DNA from: an uncultured bacterium
Lineage (GTDB): Bacteria > Hydrogenedentota > Hydrogenedentia > Hydrogenedentales > CAILVY01
Length of the DNA stretch: 64,000 bases
NCBI GenBank assembly: GCA_937951485.1
Contig: CALEDJ010000034.1
Span: forward strand, 62,001 to 126,000
Reading direction: 5' to 3'
The position numbers were made by a program, and so were the translations under genes. Below are positions 25,089 through 34,619 of this stretch, piece after piece (positions within the stretch are counted from its first letter, which is position 1; every line of letters starts with the position of its first letter). Under the pieces are notes generated by a model, which ran no database searches, was not told the DNA's origin, and saw only the letters and a program-made list of their open reading frames with translations.

Positions 25089-25272
25089 GAGGACTGGAAC
25101 GACGGGAAGGTCGGAAAGGACAACAAGGGCGACAAAAACGAAAAAAACGGAAAAGATGGAAGAAACCTACTTTACGGGAACATCCAAAACAGTCCCAAGA
25201 CGTTCTTGATCGCTCCGAATTTCCGCTGTCCCTGTTGTCCTTGCTGTCCTTGTTCGCTTTGCTGTCCTTTCA
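25089..25272. repeat. Inverted pair of nine-base-period GGAC tracts
   Basis: The left tract (25089-25165) reads GAGGACTGG, AACGACGGG, AAGGTCGGA, AAGGACAAC, AAGGGCGAC and so on. The right tract (about 25228-25272) is the complement type: CTGTCCCTG, TTGTCCTTG, CTGTCCTTG, TTCGCTTTG. The two arms can pair, giving a long imperfect hairpin between the convergent Spy-like and leuB-like genes. A frame can be read through the left arm, but its composition comes from the repeat. Confidence 0.65.
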
Positions 25273-25305
25273 CGCCCAATTACACCGCTTGCGCGTGGTG
25301 ATTTC

Positions 25306-26385
25306 TCAGACTCGGGCCGCATAATCGGCGATCATGTCACCTATTTTTGTAGTGGACAGACCGCATTCCTGGATTTCCTTGGCTGAGAGACCGGGCAGCA
25401 CACCGGATTGCAGAAAGGCCACGCATGCGCGCTCGACACACTTGGCCGCGTCGGTCTCGCCCAGATGGTCGAGCATCATCTGCCCTGCGAAAATGCAGGC
25501 CAGCGGATTGATGATGTTCATCCCGGTGTATTTCGGCGCGCTGCCGCCGATCGGCTCGAACATGGACACGCCCTCGGGGTTGATGTTGCCGCCTGCCGCA
25601 ATGCCCATCCCGCCTTGGATCATCGCGCCGAGGTCGGTGATGATATCGCCGAACATGTTGCCGGTGACGATCACATCGAACCATTCCGGGTTCTTCACCA
25701 TCCACATCGTGGTGGCGTCCACGTGGGCATAGTCCCGCTTGATGTCGGGATAGTCTTTCTCGCCCATTTCATGAAAGGCGCGTTCCCACAGGTCGAACAC
25801 ATAGGTCAGCACGTTGGTTTTGCCGCAGAGGGTGAGCGTCTTTTTTTTGTTCCGCTTGCGCGTGTACTCAAACGCGTAGCGCAGGCACCTGTCCACCTCA
25901 TTGCGGGAATAGACCATTTCCTGGATGGCCACCTCATAGGGCGTGCCCTTGCGCTGGATGCCGCCGAGGCCGGTGTACATGTCGGCGGAGTTCTCGCGTA
26001 CCACGGCGAAATCAATGTCTTCCGGCCCCTTGTTCTTGATGGGCGTCTCAACGCCGGGATACAGTTTCACGGGGCGCAGGTTGATGTATTGGTCCAGTTC
26101 GAAACGGACCCGCAGCAGAATGCCCTTTTCCAGAATCCCCGGCTTCACGTCCGGATGGCCGATGGCGCCCAGAAAAATCGCGTCATAGCCGCGAAATTCC
26201 TCAATCGCCGAATCCGGAAGCACCTCTCCCGTCTTCAGATAACGGTCGCCGCCGAAATCATATTCCGTCGTGTCAAGCGTGAAGCCAAAGCGTTGCGCTG
26301 CCGCGCCAACGACCTTTACACCTTCCCGCAGCACTTCAGGACCTGTGCCGTCCCCAGGCAACAACGCGATCTTATACGTCGCCAT
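25306..26385 (-). CDS. leuB: 3-isopropylmalate dehydrogenase-like beta-decarboxylating dehydrogenase
   Basis: A 359-residue protein. Start 26385 (MATYKIALLPGDGTGPEV) has GAGGAG eight bases upstream on the minus strand; the longer frame to 26481 lacks a site. It has the N-terminal GDGTGPEV, the substrate-site LLRVRFELDQYINLRPV, and the NAD/metal region GDIITDLGAMIQGGMGIAA and SMFEPIGGSAPKYTG. LeuB oxidises 3-isopropylmalate to 2-oxoisocaproate in leucine synthesis. Related tartrate, malate and homoisocitrate dehydrogenases share these motifs, and no other leu gene is nearby, so the exact substrate is likely but not certain. Confidence 0.88.
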   Translation of the reverse strand: MATYKIALLPGDGTGPEVLREGVKVVGAAAQRFGFTLDTTEYDFGGDRYLKTGEVLPDSAIEEFRGYDAIFLGAIGHPDVKPGILEKGILLRVRFELDQYINLRPVKLYPGVETPIKNKGPEDIDFAVVRENSADMYTGLGGIQRKGTPYEVAIQEMVYSRNEVDRCLRYAFEYTRKRNKKKTLTLCGKTNVLTYVFDLWERAFHEMGEKDYPDIKRDYAHVDATTMWMVKNPEWFDVIVTGNMFGDIITDLGAMIQGGMGIAAGGNINPEGVSMFEPIGGSAPKYTGMNIINPLACIFAGQMMLDHLGETDAAKCVERACVAFLQSGVLPGLSAKEIQECGLSTTKIGDMIADYAARV

Positions 26386-26549
26386 ACAGAAAATCTCCTC
26401 AAGGTAAAAGAATGGGATGCGGCCCAAGTTGCCGCGAAAACAGACCCCTGATATTAGCATTCTTGGACAGGCATTGTCCAAAAAAACGCTGCATGACGTA
26501 TCTGGAGGCCCGGCACAGGTGTCTGGGCATTAAAGGAGAGAATGCGTAG

Positions 26550-26578
26550 TTGATTTATGGCAAAAAGTATGTTAAGAT
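26550..26578 (+). promoter_or_regulatory. Sigma-70-type promoter for pseudopilin copy 3
   Basis: TTGATT 26550-26555, 17-base spacer, TAAGAT 26573-26578. The leader to ATG 26678 would be about 92 bases, with AAAGGAGACGACATC just before the start. Confidence 0.55.
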
Positions 26579-26677
26579 ATCTGAACATCCGGAAGGTAAG
26601 GCAAATATCCACGCCCGCCATCCGCCCCAGAAGACAACCAGCCGCCCAGCGGCTATAAATACAAAGGAGACGACATC

Positions 26678-27607
26678 ATGAACCGTTCGCAACGCTTCTC
26701 ACATGGATTTACTCTGATCGAATTGCTGGTCGTCATCGCCATTATCGGCGTGCTCGCCGCGATCCTGTTGCCGGCACTGGCGCGAGCGCGTGAAGCGGCG
26801 CGACGCGCCGGCTGCCAGAACAATCTCAAGCAGATGGGCGTGGTCTTTGCGATGTACGCCGGGGAATCGCGCGGGGAGAGACTGCCGTCGCGCGCCATCT
26901 TTACCTGTCCCAATCCGCAGACCGGGACCGTACAGTTGGGCCAGGCGATGATCTTCAACGGCCCGGCGGTGATCCCTGAATACCTGAGCGACGTGAACGT
27001 GGTGTGGTGCCCGTCATGGACCGTCGAGCGCAGCGCCCTGGAGCGCTATGACGTCAGAGGAAACAACAACGGCGTTGTGGAACCGTGCGAACTGACCAAG
27101 GAACCCTTCAATTACACGGGCTGGGTGGTGCTGGACGATCACAACATTCTGGGCTTCGCCCGGATTGGCCTGTCCGGGTCAGGACCGGGGGGGCGCTGGG
27201 AAAGGGAGGAATATCAGGGCACGCCGTGGGGTGAACTTGCTCAGGCGAACGTGAACACGTTCGGCGCGCAGAGCGACGCCGATTTTCGCGTTTCCGCAGC
27301 GCATAGCGGCACCCAAGCCGGCGGCGGCGACACCCTCTATCGCCTGCGTCACGGGATCGAGCGCTTCCTTATCACAGACATCAATAACCCCGCCGCATCC
27401 GCCCGCGCCGCAAGCGTTGTCCCGGTCATGTGGGATCACATCAGCACCTTTGCCAAAGATTTTTCCCACGTCCCGGGCGGCGTGAACGTCCTCTACCTGG
27501 ATGGTCATGTCGCGTTCCTGCGCTATCCCGCCGGGCGCTTTCCGGGCACCCCGGACAGCGCCCGCATCTTCGGTCGCTACAACCGCCCCTTCTCATCGGG
27601 GTTTTAA
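26678..27607 (+). CDS. Type II pseudopilin-like protein with H-x9-DG ending (DUF1559-like), copy 3
   Basis: A 309-residue protein with AAAGGAG before ATG 26678 and its own promoter. The prepilin signal [20 protein letters not shown] is followed by [20 protein letters not shown]. The ending holds [19 protein letters not shown] and [13 protein letters not shown], then [10 protein letters not shown]. It differs from copies 1 and 2 in the whole middle part (residues 75-225). A small hairpin (GCCAAA 27611-27616 with TTTGGC 27622-27627) follows the stop. Membrane-anchored and exposed; role not established. Confidence 0.92.
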   Translation: MNRSQRFSHGFTLIELLVVIAIIGVLAAILLPALARAREAARRAGCQNNLKQMGVVFAMYAGESRGERLPSRAIFTCPNPQTGTVQLGQAMIFNGPAVIPEYLSDVNVVWCPSWTVERSALERYDVRGNNNGVVEPCELTKEPFNYTGWVVLDDHNILGFARIGLSGSGPGGRWEREEYQGTPWGELAQANVNTFGAQSDADFRVSAAHSGTQAGGGDTLYRLRHGIERFLITDINNPAASARAASVVPVMWDHISTFAKDFSHVPGGVNVLYLDGHVAFLRYPAGRFPGTPDSARIFGRYNRPFSSGF

Positions 27608-27884
27608 AGAGCCAAATAACCTTTGGCAGTTCCAGTGTCTTCGGTAACGCACTTGCGTGCCGGAATCCAAGGTCCATGTCTTCCCTTTGTTTCACAGGGA
27701 GCACGAGTCCGCAGCACGGCGTACAGAGACCCCTGCACTCTTTGTGATACCCCGGAAGAGACAGCGGGAGCGGCGATGCGCCTGATTTGGGGTGAAAGCA
27801 GGTTCTGTCTGTTTTCTTAACCCACAGAAAAATAATGGGTTACAACATTTCATCCTTGGGCACGGAAAGTGCAACCCCAAAAGC

Positions 27885-28718
27885 ATGCGCTATTCTTGTG
27901 CCCAAATTTGCCGGGTCTTTGGCGTTGCGCTGTTGGCTGTGGCTGGCGTGGCGGATGCCGAGGGTGAGCCGGCAATTCGACTGCTGCCGCAGCATCCGGT
28001 CGCCCGGACGGGCCAGTCATTTCTCGTGGATTGCGTGATTTCCTGGGAGGGCGATGCGGCGAAGTATGCCGTATTCCCGGCCGAACCGGTGGAAGACGAT
28101 TTCCCGGGATGGCGGGGGGCGCGGGTGGTGTCGGTGGTGTCGCGGCAGACAGCGGAACATTTTGAGGTGGTGCAGACGCTTGCGGCGGAACCAGTGGAAC
28201 CGGGTGCGTTCGCATTTCCGGAATTTTCCGTGAAGGTGGCGATAGCGGGCGATACGGCATTGCCCCCGGGGCTTGCCAACACAGAGGACACATTCGCATT
28301 GCGTCCGGAGCCGTTGACGGTGACGGTGCTCCCGGAACCGCCGGTATGGCCGTATGTGGCAGGTGCGGCGGCGGGATTGGCCCTGATCTGCGGCGCAGCA
28401 GGATGGTGGTGGTTGCGTGAGCGGCGCGCAGCGAAGGTCACACCGCAGCCGTCGGCGTTGGAGTCGGCGCAGGGAATGTTCCATGAAGCGCGGCGGCACC
28501 GGCTCGACGGCCGCTACTACGAATGTTATCAAGTCTTGACACGGCTGGCCGAACGGCTGTCGGATGCGCCGGGCGCGGCTGAACTGGCGGCACGGATGCG
28601 GGTACGGACGCAGGACGCCGGTTATCGCGGCGTACGGCCGGACGAGGATCAACTGGAGGGCGATTTCCGCGATGTGGAGCGCCTGATACGGCATCGGGAG
28701 GAAGAGGAAGCATCATGA
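27885..28718 (+). CDS. Single-pass membrane protein of the Bat operon (BatD/DUF4381-like), first gene
   Basis: A 277-residue protein from ATG 27885, with a signal peptide (CRVFGVALLAVAGVADAEG). A beta-rich periplasmic domain of about 145 residues precedes one membrane helix (VWPYVAGAAAGLALICGAAG), a W-W-W-L-R-E-R stop and a cytoplasmic helical tail of about 90 residues. This topology matches BatD-like and DUF4381 proteins. It overlaps the MoxR gene by four bases and opens the operon. The 277 bases before it hold only the copy 3 hairpin and no other gene I can support. No strong ribosome binding site, so the start could be at 27835 or 27792. Confidence 0.65.
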   Translation: MRYSCAQICRVFGVALLAVAGVADAEGEPAIRLLPQHPVARTGQSFLVDCVISWEGDAAKYAVFPAEPVEDDFPGWRGARVVSVVSRQTAEHFEVVQTLAAEPVEPGAFAFPEFSVKVAIAGDTALPPGLANTEDTFALRPEPLTVTVLPEPPVWPYVAGAAAGLALICGAAGWWWLRERRAAKVTPQPSALESAQGMFHEARRHRLDGRYYECYQVLTRLAERLSDAPGAAELAARMRVRTQDAGYRGVRPDEDQLEGDFRDVERLIRHREEEEAS

Positions 28719-29704
28719 ATTACGTGGATGTGGAAGCGGTGCGGCGGCAGGTGGAGCGGCAGGCGCAGTTCGTGACGCGGCTGCGCGAGGAAATCGCCCA
28801 GGTCATTGTGGGGCAGCAGTACATGGTGGACCGGCTGCTCGTGGGGTTACTGGCCAATGGCCATGTGCTGATTGAGGGCGTGCCGGGACTCGCAAAAACG
28901 AGTGCGGTGAATACCCTGGCGCAAGCCATGGCTTGCGTGTTCAAGCGGATACAGTTCACCCCCGATCTGTTGCCCGCGGACCTGATCGGCACGTTGGTCT
29001 ATAACCCGAAAACCGGAGATTTCACCACGAAAAAGGGTCCGATCTTCGGCAATATTATCCTGGCCGACGAGATCAACCGTGCGCCGGCAAAGGTGCAGAG
29101 CGCGTTGCTGGAGGCGATGCAGGAGCGCCAGGTGACCATCGGCGAGCAGAGTTTTCCGTTGGAAGAGCCGTTCATGGTGCTGGCCACGCAAAACCCCATC
29201 GAGCAGGAAGGCACCTATCCGTTGCCCGAAGCCCAGGTGGACCGCTTTATGCTGAAATTGAAGGTGACTTATCCCAGCCGCGTCGAGGAACGCGAGATCA
29301 TGGACCGGGTGGACCTGCTGCACAAGCCGCGCGTGTCCGCCGTGGTCACCCGACCGGAAATCCTGGAGGCGCGGGAAACGGTGAATCAGATTTACGTGGA
29401 CGACAAGGCGAAGAACTACATCGTGGACATCATCCGCGCCACGCGCGACCCGGAAGCCTTCGGGCTGAAGATGAAGCATTTGATCGAATATGGCGCGTCG
29501 CCGCGCGCCACCATCTATCTGCAACAGGCGGCGCGCGCCATGGCCTTCCTGCAGGGCGAAGGCAACGTCTTCCCCAACGACGTGAAACAGGTGGCGATGG
29601 ACGTGCTCCGGCACCGTGTCAAGGAAACCTACGAAGCGGAGGCGGAAAACATCACCAGCGAAGACATTATCCGCAAGATTCTGGAAACCGTGCCCGTGCC
29701 GTGA
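28715..29704 (+). CDS. MoxR-family AAA+ ATPase
   Basis: A 329-residue MoxR protein: Walker A GVPGLAKTS (residues about 55-63), pre-sensor FTPDLLPADLIGT, Walker B IILADEINRAPAK, sensor 1 LATQNPIEQEGTYPLPEAQ, and a lid domain to the end. MoxR ATPases act as chaperones that work with VWA-domain partners, two of which are encoded three genes downstream. The pairing with the DUF58 gene that follows after 46 bases is the standard Bat/CoxR-type layout. Cytoplasmic. Confidence 0.95.
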   Translation: MNYVDVEAVRRQVERQAQFVTRLREEIAQVIVGQQYMVDRLLVGLLANGHVLIEGVPGLAKTSAVNTLAQAMACVFKRIQFTPDLLPADLIGTLVYNPKTGDFTTKKGPIFGNIILADEINRAPAKVQSALLEAMQERQVTIGEQSFPLEEPFMVLATQNPIEQEGTYPLPEAQVDRFMLKLKVTYPSRVEEREIMDRVDLLHKPRVSAVVTRPEILEARETVNQIYVDDKAKNYIVDIIRATRDPEAFGLKMKHLIEYGASPRATIYLQQAARAMAFLQGEGNVFPNDVKQVAMDVLRHRVKETYEAEAENITSEDIIRKILETVPVP

Positions 29705-29750
29705 GGCCGGCCAAGGAAAACCGCCGCCCCATCGGGGCGGGAGTGATGCG

Positions 29751-30632
29751 ATGATGATACCGTCCGAAGTCATGCAGCAAATCCGCCGGATACAAATCCG
29801 GACCAGCCGGATGGTGGACGAAATCCTTTCCGGGCAGTATGAAAGTGTCTTCAAAGGCCAGGGCATGGAATTCAAGGAGGTCCGGGAGTACGTGCCCGGC
29901 GATGACGTGCGGGCCATTGACTGGAACGTCACCGCGCGCACCGGCCACCCCTACGTCAAATTGCTGGTGGAAGAGCGCGAACTCACGGTCATGCTGCTGG
30001 TGGACGCGAGCGGATCGGGGCGCTTCGGCAGCCGCACGCGCTTCAAGAACCAGTTGGCCGCTGAGTTGTGCGCCGTCCTCGCCTTTTCCGCGATCAAAAA
30101 CAACGACAAGGTCGGCCTGATTATTTTCACCGACCACGTGGAATTGTATGTGCCGCCCGGCAAGGGCCGCAAGCATGTGCTCCGCGTCATCCGCGAAGTG
30201 CTCTATTTCCGCCCACGCGGCACGGGCACCGACATCCCCGCCGCACTGCACTACATGAACTCCGTCATCCGCCGCCGCGCCGTGGCCTTTCTGGTTTCCG
30301 ATTTCATGGCCGAGGGCTATGAAACCGCGTTGCGCATCGCGAACCGCCGCCACGACATGATTGCGGTGGTGGTGCGCGACCCGCGCGAGGAGGAACTGCC
30401 CGACGTCGGGCTGGCGCATGTGCGCGACGCGGAGACCGGGCGCGAAGTGCTGGTGAACACCAGCGACCCGGCCGTGCGCGAGGCCTATGCCAAGGCGGCG
30501 CGCCGCCGGGATCGCGAACGCGAAGAACTTTTCCGCAGGACCGGCGTGGACGCAATGCAAACCTGGACCGACCGGCCCTATGTGGACGAAATATACCGCT
30601 TCTTCCGCATGCGGGAACGCCGCAGGCGCTGA
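29751..30632 (+). CDS. DUF58 domain protein (VWA-like fold)
   Basis: A 293-residue protein from ATG 29751 with GGGAG upstream. It shows the DUF58 core GMEFKEVREYVPGDDVRAID-type signature, then WNVTARTGHPYVKLLVEERE and a VWA-like MLLVDASGSGRFGS with the D-x-S-x-S metal site. The protein is cytoplasmic or membrane-peripheral and is the usual partner of MoxR. The molecular target in this organism is unknown. It is the third gene of the operon. Confidence 0.92.
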   Translation: MMIPSEVMQQIRRIQIRTSRMVDEILSGQYESVFKGQGMEFKEVREYVPGDDVRAIDWNVTARTGHPYVKLLVEERELTVMLLVDASGSGRFGSRTRFKNQLAAELCAVLAFSAIKNNDKVGLIIFTDHVELYVPPGKGRKHVLRVIREVLYFRPRGTGTDIPAALHYMNSVIRRRAVAFLVSDFMAEGYETALRIANRRHDMIAVVVRDPREEELPDVGLAHVRDAETGREVLVNTSDPAVREAYAKAARRRDREREELFRRTGVDAMQTWTDRPYVDEIYRFFRMRERRRR

Positions 30633-30644
30633 GGAGAAAGGCGC

Positions 30645-31688
30645 ATGGCCCCGTTGGGCATAGTCATAACGTTACTGCTGGCCGTCGCCGGGGAATCCGG
30701 CGTGACGGCGCGGGCGGTGCTGGAACCGCCTGTGATCCCGTTCCACCGCAACGTCCGCTACATCATCGAAGTTGAAGCGCCGGAGGATACCGCTGTCACT
30801 CTGCCCGACGGATTGGCATCCGTGAAAGGCTTGGAAATCAAGGCAGACACGACGGCGGAGGAAACCGTCGGGCGGGAGCGTCGTCGCCTTGTCAAGACAT
30901 TTGTGCTTGACCCCATTCACCCGGGCGATTACCTGCTTCCCGCCATGATTATCCGTTACGGCGACGCGCAGGAACTGACCTTGCCGCCCCTCGCCTTCCG
31001 GGCGCGGGAACTGACCCCGGAGGAACTGGAGGCGGTCGCGCATTTCGAGGCCATCACCGGTCCGGAGACCCTGTTGCGCCGCCGTATCTCGCCGATGTGG
31101 CTTGCACTGGGCGCGGGCTGCATTGCGGCGCTGCTCGCCGCGGCGTGGGCGTATTACCGGATGCGGCGCGGCGCGGCGGAAATGGCGGCGCCCCCGCCGC
31201 CACCTTGGGAAACCGCTTTGCGGCGATTGGACGAACTGGAATTGCGACGATTGCCGGAATCGGGTCGTTTCGAACCTTACTACGTGGATTTGTCGGCCAT
31301 CCTGCGTTATTACATCGAAGACCGATTCGGCCTGCACGCGCCGGAACAGACCACGCCCGAGTTTCTCGACGCGGCGTCGCGCAGCGGCTTGCTGCGTGCG
31401 GACCAGCAGGAGTTCCTCGCGGACTTTCTGCGCCACTGCGATCGGGTGAAATTTGCGCGCTATGTGCCTAAGACGCAGGAAATGGAGGAGGGCATGGCGC
31501 TGGTCCGGCAGTTCGTATGGGATACGATTCCAAAACCGGAGGAGGGAGCAGGGCAAGGGCCGGAGATGGTGTTGGAGGTGGAGGGAGAGAAAGACGGTGT
31601 GGCGGGAGAAGAACAGGCGAAAGATTGGACTCCAGAACGTGGGCAGGCTGAAGCCTGGAGGCCGGAACCGGAGGAGGAGCCGCGATGA
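30645..31688 (+). CDS. Membrane protein of the Bat operon with acidic repeat-bearing tail
   Basis: A 347-residue protein: signal peptide, periplasmic beta-domain (residues 25-145), one membrane helix (MWLALGAGCIAALLAAAWAY) and a cytoplasmic helical domain (WETALRRLDELELRRLPESG). The layout is that of the first gene of the operon, and the two may be distant paralogs. The last 45 residues are acidic and low-complexity (EEGAGQGPEM...PEPEEEPR). Part of this tail is encoded by CAGGCTGAAGCCTG (31645-31658), a palindrome also found between genes, so the tail may have grown by repeat insertion. It overlaps the next start by ATGA. Confidence 0.75.
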   Translation: MAPLGIVITLLLAVAGESGVTARAVLEPPVIPFHRNVRYIIEVEAPEDTAVTLPDGLASVKGLEIKADTTAEETVGRERRRLVKTFVLDPIHPGDYLLPAMIIRYGDAQELTLPPLAFRARELTPEELEAVAHFEAITGPETLLRRRISPMWLALGAGCIAALLAAAWAYYRMRRGAAEMAAPPPPPWETALRRLDELELRRLPESGRFEPYYVDLSAILRYYIEDRFGLHAPEQTTPEFLDAASRSGLLRADQQEFLADFLRHCDRVKFARYVPKTQEMEEGMALVRQFVWDTIPKPEEGAGQGPEMVLEVEGEKDGVAGEEQAKDWTPERGQAEAWRPEPEEEPR

Positions 31689-32722
31689 CCCTGCTGCAAC
31701 TTTTCCAATTCAGTGTTTTGGCGCGGCCGTGGTTTCTGGCGCTGTGGATTGCCGTGGCGTTGTTGCTGATCGCTGAGTTGGCGGCGCGCCCGGCGGGTGC
31801 GATGCCGATTTCGACCGGCGAGACCCTGGCGCGACTGCGCCGGATGCGCGGCATCCGCCTGATGTGGACGCCGGCGGCGCTGCGCGCGGCAGGTCTGGCG
31901 CTGCTGGTGGTGGCGCTGGCGGGACCATTGCAGGGGTTCCAGCCGCGCCGCGACCGCGCGAACGTCCGCGACATCATGCTGTGCGTGGATGTATCCGGCA
32001 GCATGCAGCAGCAGGACTTCATCGTGGGCGGTTACTACCGCGACCGGCTTTTTGTCACCAAACACGCATTGCGCGATTTCATAGCGAGCCGCAAGGAACG
32101 TCGAAGCGACCGCTATGGTCTCGATCGTCTTGGTCTCATTCTTTACGCGCGCTATGCGTGGACGCAGTGTCCGCTGACGCTTGACTATGATGTGCTGCTG
32201 CGCGAGTTGGACCGGGCGGAAATCGTTACGGATCGGCGCCGTGACGGCACCGCCATCGGTTCGGCCATCGGGCTGGCGGTGCGGCGGCTGAGCCAGAGCG
32301 AGGCGCAATCCAAGGTGATCGTTTTGCTCACCGATGGACTGAACAATCGGGGCGAACTGGACCCCATCACGGCAGCGAGAATGTCGCAGGAATACGGCAT
32401 TCGCATTTACACCATCGGCGTGGGCGCCACCGACGATGGGGTGCTGCCGGGCATCGGGCATCTGCCGCCGCGCGGCCAGACGATTGACGAGGAAGGACTC
32501 AAGCGCATTGCAGAAATCACCGGCGGCCAGTATTACCACGTCGCCAACACCGAGGCGCTGCAGATGGCCTATGCCGACATTGCCGCGCTGGAAACAACGG
32601 AAATTGACATCGGCGACTACTACGAATTCAAAGAGGCGCACATGCCCTGGCTGATCCTGGGCGCGTTGGCGCTGCTCTTGTCCGCCGTCATTCGCGGATT
32701 ATGGTTCGAGACGATTCCATGA
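31685..32722 (+). CDS. VWA-domain membrane protein, BatA/BatB type (first)
   Basis: A 345-residue protein with N-terminal membrane helices (PWFLALWIAVALLLIAELAA and LRAAGLALLVVALAGPL), a von Willebrand A domain with the MIDAS motif IMLCVDVSGSM, and a C-terminal membrane helix (WLILGALALLLSAVIRGLW). The later MIDAS Thr and Asp lie in RDGTAIGSAIG and VIVLLTDGLNNRG. BatA/BatB proteins work with MoxR ATPases in envelope stress or assembly. The VWA domain faces the periplasm or cytoplasm depending on helix count, which I cannot settle by eye. Confidence 0.92.
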   Translation: MTLLQLFQFSVLARPWFLALWIAVALLLIAELAARPAGAMPISTGETLARLRRMRGIRLMWTPAALRAAGLALLVVALAGPLQGFQPRRDRANVRDIMLCVDVSGSMQQQDFIVGGYYRDRLFVTKHALRDFIASRKERRSDRYGLDRLGLILYARYAWTQCPLTLDYDVLLRELDRAEIVTDRRRDGTAIGSAIGLAVRRLSQSEAQSKVIVLLTDGLNNRGELDPITAARMSQEYGIRIYTIGVGATDDGVLPGIGHLPPRGQTIDEEGLKRIAEITGGQYYHVANTEALQMAYADIAALETTEIDIGDYYEFKEAHMPWLILGALALLLSAVIRGLWFETIP

Positions 32723-32746
32723 ACGGAAAAGTAACATGCAAATTCG

Positions 32747-32775
32747 TTGTGGCCGGTCTCCAGACCGCGCCACAA
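32747..32775. repeat. 29-bp palindromic repeat inside the Bat operon
   Basis: TTGTGGCCGGTCTCCAGACC plus nine more bases form a stem of TTGTGGC/GCCACAA and GGTCT/AGACC. It lies in the 84-base gap between the two VWA genes. The copy at 50605-50633 differs by two bases. Confidence 0.65.
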
Positions 32776-32806
32776 CAGGCGAGAACATTCTGAAGGACGG
32801 CTGAAG

Positions 32807-33901
32807 ATGCCGGTGCAATTTACATTTTCCTGGAATCAGGCGCCGTGGTGGATCATGAGCGCTGCGGCGGCGTTGCTGCTGCTTGCGGCGGGACTGCGGC
32901 ATTTGGAGCATCGCCGCGCGGCGCGCCTGCACCGCTTTGTCGAGGCGGATCTCGCGCCACGACTTCTGGTCGGCCATGATCCGCGCCTGAGACGCCCTGT
33001 CTTCTGGTTGATTCTGCTGGGCATGGCCATGTTGACGCTGGCGTTTGCGGAGCCGCGCTGGGGCCGGTCCTGGGTTACCGTGAGCCGGGGCAGCCGCGAC
33101 ATTCTCGTGCTTCTGGACGTGTCGCTGAGCATGACGGCAAAGGACCTTGCGCCAAGCCGTCTGGAACGCGCGCGGCACAAAATCGAGGCACTGCTGGCGG
33201 CCTGCCCGGGGGATCGGTTTGGACTGATCGTGTTTGCAGGCGAGGCAAAACTGGTCTGTCCGCTGACGCTTGACCACGGATATTTCCGCACCATCCTTGG
33301 CGCGGCGGGTCCGGATACGGTGAGCGTGCTGGGGACCGACATCGCCCTGGCGCTGGACGAGGCGGCGAAAACCTTTGAGGAAGACATCCGCCACTCCGGA
33401 CGTGACAGCCGCCATGCCCGTGCAGTGGTGCTGATCAGCGACGGCGAGCAGGTTTCCGGCGACGCCGTCGCCAAAGCGCGACAACTGGGTCCATTTGCCA
33501 TGATCGGCGTGATCGGCATTGGCGATCCGGAAGGGGCGGAGATTCGGATGCCGGATTGGATGGCCTCCTACACGCGCGGGCGCGTGTCAAACGAGCCGCG
33601 CATCAGTCGCCTGGACGAGACGACATTGACCGGCGTCGCGCTGGAATCCGGGGGCGTTTATGTTCGTTTCACGCCGGACAATGCCGACATCAAGCGGATT
33701 CACCAGGAGATGGAGTATTTGACCACGCGGGCGACCAGCGATGAAGTGCGCTTCACGCTGGTGAATCGCTATCGTTGGCCGCTGGCCTTTGCCATGTTGT
33801 GCTTCGCAGGCGAAGGGCTTTGGCGCGTCATCATGCCGTGGCTGTTGCGGCGGCGTTTGCGCCGCGCAGCGGCGGAAATCGAGGAGACGGGATATGCGTA
33901 A
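32807..33901 (+). CDS. VWA-domain membrane protein, BatA/BatB type (second)
   Basis: A 364-residue protein from ATG 32807, with AAGGA ten bases upstream. Two N-terminal membrane helices (WIMSAAAALLLLAAGL and FWLILLGMAMLTLAFAE) precede the VWA domain, whose MIDAS reads ILVLLDVSLSM with later LGTDIALAL and VVLISDGEQ. A last helix (PLAFAMLCFAGEGLWRVIM) is followed by a basic tail. It is a paralog of the previous gene, and such pairs usually form a complex. The stop overlaps the next gene start (ATG 33894). Confidence 0.92.
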   Translation: MPVQFTFSWNQAPWWIMSAAAALLLLAAGLRHLEHRRAARLHRFVEADLAPRLLVGHDPRLRRPVFWLILLGMAMLTLAFAEPRWGRSWVTVSRGSRDILVLLDVSLSMTAKDLAPSRLERARHKIEALLAACPGDRFGLIVFAGEAKLVCPLTLDHGYFRTILGAAGPDTVSVLGTDIALALDEAAKTFEEDIRHSGRDSRHARAVVLISDGEQVSGDAVAKARQLGPFAMIGVIGIGDPEGAEIRMPDWMASYTRGRVSNEPRISRLDETTLTGVALESGGVYVRFTPDNADIKRIHQEMEYLTTRATSDEVRFTLVNRYRWPLAFAMLCFAGEGLWRVIMPWLLRRRLRRAAAEIEETGYA

Positions 33902-34619
33902 GACGCACCGCAACCTGAATATCCGGCGCGCGCGGATGTTTTTCCTGGCCGCGCTGTGCGCGACGTTGTTTCCTGTTTCCGCGACAGCGGAATCCTTCCG
34001 CGCGCGTCTGGAAGCGGCGGCGGCGCAGTTGCAGGGCGGCGACGCGGCGGGCGCATTGCAAGCCTACCAGGATTTGCTGGTGGATTATCCAGATGCGGTG
34101 GAAGTTGCATTCGGCGCAGCCTGCGCGCGGTATCGCTTCGCGGAGCAGGCGCTCGCGGCGGCGCAGGCGGAAAATGCGGTAAAGGGTTTTGGCGAAGCCC
34201 GCGCGGCCTTTGACTCGCTGCGCCAGTCGCGCGATGCGCGAATTCGCCGCGAAGCGGCGTTCAATGCGGCCAACAGCCTCGCGCAGACGGCGCTGATCAT
34301 TGAACGGGCGGCTCCGCCGCAGGAAGCGGTCGCGGCCTTGCGTGATGCGGCGGCGGCCTATGAAGCGGTGCTCCGGGAGCATCCGGGGCATGCGGGCGCG
34401 CAGCAGAACCTGGACCATGTGCGCTACCGGCTCAAACTGCTCCTCCAGCAGCCGAAGCAGGAACAGGAGCAACAGCAGCAGGAACAGCCGCCACAAGAAC
34501 AGCCGAAACTGTTCAGCGTGTTCCTTGACGCACGAACGGAACTGGACAGCGCGCGCGCGGAGATTCATCCGGATGAGGCCATGGTGGAACTGGTGCCGGA
34601 GAAAGGACCTCAGCCATGA
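33894..34619 (+). CDS. TPR-like periplasmic protein (BatC-type)
   Basis: A 241-residue protein. ATG 33894 has GAGGAG upstream and overlaps the previous stop. The signal peptide (MFFLAALCATLFPVSATAE) is followed by helix-turn-helix units of TPR character (AAAQLQGGDAAGALQAYQDL, AYEAVLREHPGHAGAQQNLD) and a Gln/Pro/Glu-rich linker (QPKQEQEQQQQEQPPQEQ). BatC-like TPR proteins of Bat operons act as adaptors in the periplasm. The ending overlaps the start of the next gene by ATGA. Confidence 0.8.
   Translation: MRKTHRNLNIRRARMFFLAALCATLFPVSATAESFRARLEAAAAQLQGGDAAGALQAYQDLLVDYPDAVEVAFGAACARYRFAEQALAAAQAENAVKGFGEARAAFDSLRQSRDARIRREAAFNAANSLAQTALIIERAAPPQEAVAALRDAAAAYEAVLREHPGHAGAQQNLDHVRYRLKLLLQQPKQEQEQQQQEQPPQEQPKLFSVFLDARTELDSARAEIHPDEAMVELVPEKGPQP

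Noticed and set aside
25080-25301. A 73-codon frame rich in Asp, Lys and Asn.
   Set aside because: Its composition is made by the nine-base GGAC repeat, not by coding selection.
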